A model generated the notes under the pieces. The model was not told where the DNA came from. It did no database searches and saw only the letters and a program-made list of their open reading frames with translations. Of a stretch of 64,000 nt of DNA, positions 57,785 through 64,000 are shown one piece after another (the stretch's first letter is position 1; each line of letters begins with the position of its first letter). The position numbers and the translations under genes were made by a program. Origin of the DNA: JAJRVM01 sp963700515 (GTDB lineage Bacteria > Planctomycetota > Planctomycetia > Pirellulales > Pirellulaceae); NCBI GenBank assembly GCA_963700515.1, contig CAVOXY010000012.1, positions 36,453 through 100,452 of the forward strand. Direction: 5' to 3'.

Positions 57785-60700
57785 TTGTGGTGCGGGATCG
57801 TAGTAATCACGTTCGTGATGGCTGCCGCGTCTGACTCGCGTGCTGAAGAGCCGACAACGATCGTCGCTCGAGTGCTCAGTCTCCCAGAGTCGGCGCCGGA
57901 CAATTCGATTCACTTCTATGTAGCTCCCGGTGCAACAGACACGGCCGTTGGGTCAACCGGTGTCGTGGACGAGACGACCAGTCTGCTATGGGAGGACGCA
58001 TTTGATGGCTTGCGCAGTAGTCGTTGGCAAGACGTGTTGGAGAACACGCAAGTCGAGAACGGCAAGCTGTTCGCCACAGCCGGTCGGAATCTGGTGATCC
58101 TCAGCGACTGCATTCAGCGCGACGTGCGAGTCAGTGTCGACGGTGCCTTGGACGCGGTGATCGGCGTTGTGTTTCATTACCGCGATCCCGAGAATTACGT
58201 GCTGGCGTTTGTCACCCCGGCCTTCAAGATCACGGGGTATCACGAGGTCGTCGAAGGCAACTTCGGACCGTGGATCGAGCCGGTGTCCACTGGATCTCTC
58301 GTTGGTCCCATTGTGCGCATGACGGTCGAGGTCCGTGACACGCGTGTGACGACCCGTGTGGAGGATGCGCAAGGGCACACCGTGCGCACACGCTGCCACT
58401 TGACGAAGTTGCCTGAGGCGGGAGGGATAGGCCTCTACTACGATCGCAGTTCTTCCAGTCCACAAAGCTTCGACAACTTTGTGGCCGAACGATTGCAGCG
58501 ACGCATTCCTGACGATGCAGTGGAGGTAGTGATTCCAGGACAAGTTGTTTTGGATGACGCTGTCTGGCAACTCGGTCCGATCGTTCGCATCACCGGAACG
58601 GAATCGACATCGAGTGATCGCAAGGGTGGACGCACTATGACGGTTGCCCGCGTGAGCGACATAGTCGCCATGGAACCGCTGCTGGAGAGGCTGTTCCCGC
58701 GGCAGGTTCCTGGCAGGCGGTTTTTGCGATTTCCTGCTGCCGGTTTTGCACACGGTCCGGCCTGCGGTGTCATTTACCGCAAAAACGATATGGTTACGAA
58801 CGGGATGCCGCTGGGCGGGATCGATACCGGTTGCCTCGACCTGGAAACGAGTGGCATGCTGGGCTACATGACGATATTCAACACACACGTTCCTCGGCGT
58901 GGGCCGTTGAACGTGCCCTGTTTGGGATTGAGCGTTGGGGGCCAGACTTGGGTCCTCTGCGATCCGCAGCCGAAAGACGGTGGCGGTCAGTATCAACCGT
59001 CGGTGACCGGTCGCCCCTCGACTCTTTGGCGCAATGGCGGATACGAACAGGTTACGACCCAGCTGACGCCGATTCCCACGGATATGCAGCTCGACGGCGT
59101 ACGCACGGCTGACGAGATCCACTATTGGGGGCACTATCCAGTGGCCGACCTGCAGTTCGATACCGACGCCCCAGTCCAGGTGGGATTGCGCGCGTGGGCG
59201 CCGTTTTTGCCGGGTGATGTGGCAACTTCGATGTTGCCTGGCGTGGTCTTCGAAGTGCATCTCCGCAATATGTCCCACGAGTCGCAGGCGGGCACGATTG
59301 CCTTCTCCTTTCCTGGTCCGTTGCCTCAAGAAGCGGGTGGCTCACAATTCGAACGCGCGACGCTCGACGGAGCGTTTCGCGGCGTGGAAGTGTCTGCGTC
59401 GCTGGCGTCTTATGCGGTTGGTGTGGCCGGCGAGGCAGAGGTTCGATTGGGAGGGGAACTTGGCCTGAGCGGCGAGGCCTGGGGGCACATCGCACAGCAA
59501 CTCCCGGCGGCCGATGCCTCGCACGCCGGTGCTTCGGCGGCCGTCGATTTTGAATTGCAGCCCGAGCAGAACCGCATCGTTCGCTTTGTGCTTGCCTGGC
59601 ACGCGCCGACCTGGAATGCCGGCGGTTACAACTGGGCTGGTGCCCCGCACCAATTCACTCACATGTATGCCCGTCATTACACTTCCGCGCGCCAGACGGC
59701 CGAAGTATTGGCCAGCAACCATGCAACGCTGCTCCGGCGAGTACTCGCCTGGCAAGAGGAGATCTATTCGGACGCGACGTATCCCGTCTGGCTGCGTGAA
59801 TCGCTGGTCAACATCCTACATTTGATTACCGAGACAGGGCTGTGGGCGCAGGCCAAACCACCGCTGCCGGACTGGGTACGACCGGATGACGGTCTGTTCG
59901 GCATGAACGAATGCCCGCGTGGTTGCCCACAAATCGAGTGCATTCCCTGTTCTTTCTACGGCAATCAGCCAATTGTGTATTTCTTCCCCCAACTAGCGCT
60001 CTCGACGTTGCGCGGCTACAAATCGTACCAATTCCCGGATGGTGCGCCGCCCTGGATTTTTGGCGGCTGCACGTGCCGCACGCCACCGATCGACTTCGCC
60101 AATCCGGCACGCGGCTATCAGTACGCCAGCAACGGTATTTCGCTGGCCGCCATGATCGATCGATATCTGCTCTGTTACGGCGAGAGGGATCCGGAGTTTG
60201 TTCGCGAGTTCTATCCAACGGTGCGGCAGGCAGCGATCTGGACTGTCCAACTCCGCAAATCGCCGGACTATACGATTGGCGAGCGAGTGATTTCCATGCC
60301 GCGGACGGGAGATACCGACGAAAACGCGCAACCGCCCACGGAATGGTTTGAAGCTCCGGATCCCGGCTGGCTGGGAATGACGGCCCATATCGGCGGATTG
60401 CATTTAGCTCAGCTTCGCATCACAGGGCGGATGGCCAAACTGGCCGGAGATGAGGCTTTCGCTCAACAATGTGCCGAGTGGATTGATGCCGGTGCGCGAA
60501 GCATGGACGAGCGACTATGGACCGGCAGCTATTATCGCAATTTCGTGGAACCGGAGAGCAATCGCCAAAGCGACCTGATATTTGGCTATCAACTCGACGG
60601 CCAATGGATCACCGACCATCATGGTCTACCGAGCGCGCTGCCCGAGGACCGCGTCAAAACGGTACTCGATACAATCCGTAAAGGGAATGTCGCCGTCACG

Positions 60701-61087
60701 CGATGCGGGGCGGTCAATTATGTAAGTCCCGACGGCACACCAGCCACAGTGGGTGGCTACGGCACCTATTCGTACTTCCCGCCTGAAGCGTTGATGCTGG
60801 CGATGACCTACATGTACAATGGCCAGCAGGAATTCGGCTTGGAACTGGCCCGTCGCGTGTGGCATAACATCGTTTGTACTCAGGGTTATACTTGGGATAT
60901 GCCGAACATCATGCGAGGCGATGTGGACACCGGGGAGCGCACGTTCGGCAATGATTATTATCAGGACATGATGCTCTGGTCGCTGCCGGCCGCAGTGACG
61001 GGCGAGGATTTTGGTGCTCCGACTCGGGCGGGGGGGGTGGTGTACCGAGTGATTCGACGAGCTCGAGGAGAGTCCGCGGTACGGTAG
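57785..61087 (+). CDS. secreted GH116-like (DUF608, GBA2-type) enzyme; 5' end probably frameshifted
   Basis: 1100 residues. After the leader (VVITFVMAAASDSRAEEP) a LamG/DUF1080-like domain (60-240) leads to the GH116 N-terminal domain (NDMVTNGMPLGGIDTGCLDL, GMLGYMTIFNTHVPRRGPLN) and the alpha/alpha-barrel (FFPQLALSTLRGY, GISLAAMIDRYLLCYGERDP, SDLIFGYQLDGQWI, MGDVDTGERTFGNDYYQDMM-like end). GH116 enzymes are retaining beta-glucosidases or xylosidases. By my alignment the usual Asp in the DQLxGQW segment is Tyr here (YQLDGQW), so activity may differ. An ATG at 57748 with GGAGG 9 bases upstream begins MRLNTKVGIAQSVVV in another frame and would complete the signal peptide if the frame changed near 57790. 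The TAG stop lies inside the following hairpin repeat. Confidence 0.82.
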   Translation: MWCGIVVITFVMAAASDSRAEEPTTIVARVLSLPESAPDNSIHFYVAPGATDTAVGSTGVVDETTSLLWEDAFDGLRSSRWQDVLENTQVENGKLFATAGRNLVILSDCIQRDVRVSVDGALDAVIGVVFHYRDPENYVLAFVTPAFKITGYHEVVEGNFGPWIEPVSTGSLVGPIVRMTVEVRDTRVTTRVEDAQGHTVRTRCHLTKLPEAGGIGLYYDRSSSSPQSFDNFVAERLQRRIPDDAVEVVIPGQVVLDDAVWQLGPIVRITGTESTSSDRKGGRTMTVARVSDIVAMEPLLERLFPRQVPGRRFLRFPAAGFAHGPACGVIYRKNDMVTNGMPLGGIDTGCLDLETSGMLGYMTIFNTHVPRRGPLNVPCLGLSVGGQTWVLCDPQPKDGGGQYQPSVTGRPSTLWRNGGYEQVTTQLTPIPTDMQLDGVRTADEIHYWGHYPVADLQFDTDAPVQVGLRAWAPFLPGDVATSMLPGVVFEVHLRNMSHESQAGTIAFSFPGPLPQEAGGSQFERATLDGAFRGVEVSASLASYAVGVAGEAEVRLGGELGLSGEAWGHIAQQLPAADASHAGASAAVDFELQPEQNRIVRFVLAWHAPTWNAGGYNWAGAPHQFTHMYARHYTSARQTAEVLASNHATLLRRVLAWQEEIYSDATYPVWLRESLVNILHLITETGLWAQAKPPLPDWVRPDDGLFGMNECPRGCPQIECIPCSFYGNQPIVYFFPQLALSTLRGYKSYQFPDGAPPWIFGGCTCRTPPIDFANPARGYQYASNGISLAAMIDRYLLCYGERDPEFVREFYPTVRQAAIWTVQLRKSPDYTIGERVISMPRTGDTDENAQPPTEWFEAPDPGWLGMTAHIGGLHLAQLRITGRMAKLAGDEAFAQQCAEWIDAGARSMDERLWTGSYYRNFVEPESNRQSDLIFGYQLDGQWITDHHGLPSALPEDRVKTVLDTIRKGNVAVTRCGAVNYVSPDGTPATVGGYGTYSYFPPEALMLAMTYMYNGQQEFGLELARRVWHNIVCTQGYTWDMPNIMRGDVDTGERTFGNDYYQDMMLWSLPAAVTGEDFGAPTRAGGVVYRVIRRARGESAVR

Positions 61088-61238
61088 CTGAGCCCGCCGG
61101 TAGCTGAGCCCGCCAAGGGCTCAGCAGAAACGCGCCGGTAGCTGAGCCCGCCAAGGGCTCAGCCGAACGCAACGGTAGCTGAGCCCGCCAAGGGCTCAGC
61201 CGAACGCAACGGTAGCTGAGCCCGCCAAGGGCTCAGCA
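61084..61238. repeat. 37-bp tandem array of GCTGAGCCC hairpins
   Basis: A half copy followed by four full copies. Each has tag GTAGCTGA, perfect 9-base stem (GCTGAGCCC and GGGCTCAGC), GCCAA loop and a short spacer (GAACGCAAC type). The first tag supplies the stop codon of the GH116-like gene. Confidence 0.92.
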
Positions 61239-61262
61239 GAACGGCGATGTCGCCATTCCACG

Positions 61263-61354
61263 GATCTGAAGCCGCGTAGGCTTCAGCGGAATCGCGAATA
61301 CGGTAGCTGAAGCCGCGTAGGCTTCAGCGGAATCGCCATATGTGTTCCCACTGC
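61263..61354. repeat. two GAAGCC hairpins with ATCGCCATA tail
   Basis: Two copies with CTGAAGCC and GGCTTCAG arms and a GCGTA loop, the second with tag GTAGCTGA and tail GGAATCGCCATATG. Same family as the 52320-52637 array. Confidence 0.85.
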
Positions 61355-61874
61355 TGCTGAACCCTGGCGGGCCCAGCTACGGCTGAACCCTGGCGGGTCC
61401 AGCTACGGCTGAACCCTGGCGGGTCCAGCTACGGCTGAACCCTGGCGGGCCCAGCTACGGCTGAACCCTGGCGGGTCCAGCTACGGCTGAACCCTGGCGG
61501 GTCCAGCTACGGCTGAACCCTGGCGGGTCCAGCTACGGCTGAACCCTGGCGGGTCCAGCTACGGCTGAACCCTGGCGGGTCCAGCTACGGCTGAACCCTG
61601 GCGGGCCCAGCTACGGCTGAACCCTGGCGGGTCCAGCTACGGCTGAACCCTGGCGGGTCCAGCTACGGCTGAACCCTGGCGGGCCCAGCTACGGCTGAAC
61701 CCTGGCGGGTCCAGCTACGGCTGAACCCTGGCGGGTCCAGCTACGGCTGAACCCTGGCGGGTCCAGCTACGGCTGAACCCTGGCGGGTCCAGCTACGGCT
61801 GAACCCTGGCGGGCCCAGCTACGGCTGAACCCTGGCGGGTCCAGCTACGGCTGAACCCTGGCGGGTCCAGCTAC
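61355..61874. repeat. 20-copy 26-bp tandem array (CTGAACCC hairpins)
   Basis: Exactly 20 units with a 26-base period and no length variation. Arms CTGAACCC and GGGTCCAG (or GGGCCCAG) around TGGC. The only variation is T or C in the right arm; C occurs in units 1, 4, 10, 13 and 18. The array ends 28 bases before the start codon of the last gene. Confidence 0.95.
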
Positions 61875-61901
61875 GTCCTGTCAAACGAAAGAAACACCGT
61901 C

Positions 61902-64000
61902 ATGCTAACGCACATGCGATGGATACTCTTGTTAGTCTGTTGGCTTTCATCGCACTGGGCAGATGCCGCAGAAACGCCCGTGGCCACGTCGTTATACGTC
62001 CGCCAGGGCAATCTACAGCAATCGATGTTGGCAGCACGTCGCTGCTACACCCAATGGCTGAGCGACCAGCCTGTGTCGCGCGCGGTAGTCGAGTGTGGTC
62101 CGTGGTTGGCGACAGGGCCGCTGTCCGGCACTGACGCCGAGAATTTCGTGTGGCGGGGTGAGAGTGTCGATTTGGCTGCTGTGGGTGCTGATGGGCAGGC
62201 CCGCTGGACGCAACCGCAAGGCCTGGTCGACGGCCAATCAGCGAATTTCCTCGCAGGCCCGCCCGACACCGTCGCCTACCTGACGCGGACCATTCGGGCC
62301 GCTAGACCGGTGCGACTGACGATCGGCACGGGAGGCGGGGACCAGCTTGATCTCTGGCTCAACGGTCGCCAGATCACGTCGATCAACACGCACCTGGTGT
62401 CGGGACGTTATGGCTGCGGCGAATGTGTCGACGGTACGCGCATCGATCAAGTACTGGCGGACCTTGACTTGCGCGAGGGCGTGAACGAGTTGGTGGTGCG
62501 ACTGACGCTCGGCAGTGAACCATCGTTCTACTTCTCCGCGGCGCCGGATCCCACTGCCTGGCTCTGGAAACAACTGCGCCATGACTTCCCGCCGCACCAG
62601 AACCCGCTTTTAGATTGGGTCCCCGCCAGTTGGTTCGAGAAGGACGGTCGGTTTGCGGCTCAAGATCTGGAATCAGAGCGGCAACTTATTGAGCAACTCG
62701 CTTCCGTGTGTGGTGATGAAGGTCCCTCGTTGCGAGCAGGATGGGATCAATTGAATCAAGCGGGCTCGGATCGAGACGATTCACGGCGGCTCGATTTGTG
62801 CGTCAAAGCGTCTGTACTGGCCACGCTCTGCGGCGATGTGACTCGGTTGCGTTCGGGAGTCACTGAATTGAGCCGATCGTACGGAAACACTTACCCGGGC
62901 GTCGAATTCGCCAAGCGGCTGGATGTGTACGAGCAGGAATTGAAGGCGCAGGCTGCCCAACGGCTCGATCCGGACAGCGACGCCACGCGTCGGTTAATGG
63001 GGGCGATACCGCAGATGCAGCATGAAATGTTGGTCGAGCGAAATCCGTTATTGCGTGACGCGGAGATACTATTTGTCAAGCGGTATACGTACAACAGCAA
63101 ACACTACTACGACGACTTTCAGCACATCCATCGCTGGGGTGGCAACCTGTGTCGACTGTCGCTGGCCGATGGCCGCGTCCGCGAGTTGGCTCCTCAGTTG
63201 GCAGGCGGCGTATTTGATCGCTACGACCTGTCGTTCGACGCCAGCCGGATCGTCTTTGGCTATCGTCGTCCGCGGCCCGAAGGATTCCGCATCTATGAGG
63301 TGAATACGGACGGCGGCAACCTGCGACAGGTGATTTCCGTTCCGGACGACGAAGAAGAGCGGATTGCGGAGTACGGGCGCACCAGCACTGGCGACAGTTT
63401 CTACGGCTTGCAGGGATATCACTTCTGGACGGACGATGTGCACCCCTGCTATTTGCCCGATGGTGGCATCTGCTTCGCCTCCACACGTTGTGAACATGGA
63501 GTGCTATGCACAGCCAGCCATTACCTGGCTTGCACGAACCTGTTCCGGGTTGAGGCCGATGGCAGCGGGTTGCGTCCGCTTTCACACGGGGCTTTGAGTG
63601 AGTTCACGCCGACCTTGATGGAAGACGGGCGGATTCTCTATAACCGCTGGGAGTATGTCTACAAAGGGATCGCCGCCGTGCAGCCTCTCTGGACCATGCG
63701 GCCGGATGGGTCGGCCAATGAAGAGTTCTACGGCGACAACGTCACGAATCCCGGTGTGCTGTGGCAGGCCCGGCAGGTTCCCGGCCAGCCGAATTTGGCC
63801 GTCTGTATCGGCTGTGGACACGAGCCATTGGGCGTGGGACCTGTGTCGCTGCTGGATTTGAATAGGAATAAACGCACGCTCGAGCCGATTACGAGTCTGA
63901 CACCCGATGTGAGAACTGAGAGTTTGCGAGGCCTCTATCAGCTTCGTAACGGCGTGCGGCGCGAAGACGTCTACGGACCATTCTACGCTGATCCCTTCCC
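61902..64000 (+). CDS. exported HZS-alpha-like propeller protein, 3' end outside window
   Basis: Open from the ATG at 61902 to the right edge (699 codons, no stop). Signal peptide MRWILLLVCWLSSHWADAAE. A galactose-binding-like domain follows (about 125-210: TVAYLTRTIRAARPVRLTIG, DQLDLWLNGRQITSINTH), then a helical stretch (210-370), then a propeller resembling the hydrazine synthase alpha-subunit middle domain: LLRDAEILFVKRYTYNSKHY, DLSFDASRIVFGYRRPRPEG, DVHPCYLPDGGICFASTRCE and VLWQARQVPGQPNLAVCIGC. The layout matches the gene at 41062, but in another order, and no CxxCH motif appears before the edge. The ribosome-binding site is weak (GAAAGAAACACC). A second start at 61914 (MRWILL) is possible. 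Function unknown; probably periplasmic. Confidence 0.85.
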   Translation, partial: MLTHMRWILLLVCWLSSHWADAAETPVATSLYVRQGNLQQSMLAARRCYTQWLSDQPVSRAVVECGPWLATGPLSGTDAENFVWRGESVDLAAVGADGQARWTQPQGLVDGQSANFLAGPPDTVAYLTRTIRAARPVRLTIGTGGGDQLDLWLNGRQITSINTHLVSGRYGCGECVDGTRIDQVLADLDLREGVNELVVRLTLGSEPSFYFSAAPDPTAWLWKQLRHDFPPHQNPLLDWVPASWFEKDGRFAAQDLESERQLIEQLASVCGDEGPSLRAGWDQLNQAGSDRDDSRRLDLCVKASVLATLCGDVTRLRSGVTELSRSYGNTYPGVEFAKRLDVYEQELKAQAAQRLDPDSDATRRLMGAIPQMQHEMLVERNPLLRDAEILFVKRYTYNSKHYYDDFQHIHRWGGNLCRLSLADGRVRELAPQLAGGVFDRYDLSFDASRIVFGYRRPRPEGFRIYEVNTDGGNLRQVISVPDDEEERIAEYGRTSTGDSFYGLQGYHFWTDDVHPCYLPDGGICFASTRCEHGVLCTASHYLACTNLFRVEADGSGLRPLSHGALSEFTPTLMEDGRILYNRWEYVYKGIAAVQPLWTMRPDGSANEEFYGDNVTNPGVLWQARQVPGQPNLAVCIGCGHEPLGVGPVSLLDLNRNKRTLEPITSLTPDVRTESLRGLYQLRNGVRREDVYGPFYADPF

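Noticed and set aside
57986..59329. 447-codon open frame on the minus strand
   Set aside because: Antisense to the GH116-like gene; its translation lacks any motif.
61355..61874. CRISPR-like appearance of the 26-bp periodic array (and of the 66-bp array at 44 kb)
   Set aside because: There are no unique spacers: the 26-bp array is head-to-tail repeat, and the 44-kb spacers are themselves repeated. No cas gene is in the window.
1..64000. tRNA or rRNA genes
   Set aside because: I looked for GTTCGAATC-type T-loops and acceptor pairing in the intergenic gaps and found none convincing; a covariance search would be needed to be certain.

Overview
The window most resembles a planctomycete chromosome (Planctomycetota, probably Pirellulales-like). 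This rests on family content recognised from memory: a DUF1570-type HExxH protein, two proteins resembling the middle domain of the hydrazine synthase alpha subunit, DUF4091 and sialidase-like secreted proteins, a giant zinc-ribbon membrane protein, and many signal-peptide proteins with beta-sandwich accessory domains. Composition is GC-rich. There are no rRNA genes, no recognisable tRNA genes, no CRISPR array and no complete insertion sequence.

Layout. 0-17 kb holds mostly minus-strand housekeeping and exported genes: an HExxH protein, an exported isoaspartyl methyltransferase, a four-helix-bundle gene flanked by octamer repeats, a coiled-coil exported protein, mutM on the plus strand, a DUF819 permease, an alpha-oxoamine synthase coupled to a serine hydrolase, a secreted alpha/beta hydrolase, a zinc-ribbon membrane protein and an M28-PDZ peptidase. 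18.1-20.8 kb is a two-gene polyamine operon, homospermidine synthase followed by an ornithine-decarboxylase-type enzyme. 21-64 kb is a carbohydrate-degradation region, interrupted by an aromatic-amino-acid-type decarboxylase and a TlpA-like lipoprotein. It encodes TIM-barrel glycosidase-like proteins, a DUF4091 protein, a PL11 rhamnogalacturonan lyase, a GH5-like clan A enzyme, two carbohydrate-esterase-like alpha/beta hydrolases, a RuBisCO-like protein, two HZS-alpha-like proteins (one with two CxxCH motifs), a sialidase-like propeller, an SGNH hydrolase, a GH13 enzyme and a GH116-like enzyme. No SusC/SusD pair or sulfatase is seen. The inferred division of labour is that secreted or periplasmic enzymes strip and cleave pectin- or glycan-type polymers, while the RuBisCO-like protein may act on a sugar-derived intermediate.

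The most unusual feature is a set of intergenic hairpin arrays (20.8, 44.1-44.7, 52.3-52.7, 57.0-57.3 and 61.1-61.9 kb). Their hairpin arms differ, but nearly all begin with the same tag, GTAGCTGR. They sit mostly just after stop codons. One array is a 20-copy, 26-bp tandem in which the commonest variant keeps full pairing only in RNA read from the minus strand.

The second unusual feature is gene breakage. Eleven genes need frameshift correction: six shifts in homospermidine synthase, two each in an alpha/beta hydrolase and GH13, and one each in eight others. Two further genes look like internal-deletion remnants that keep only their two ends. Many shifts lie in or beside C runs, so sequencing error is a serious alternative to real decay. 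The final gene (61902 onward) runs off the right edge and the first gene runs off the left edge.
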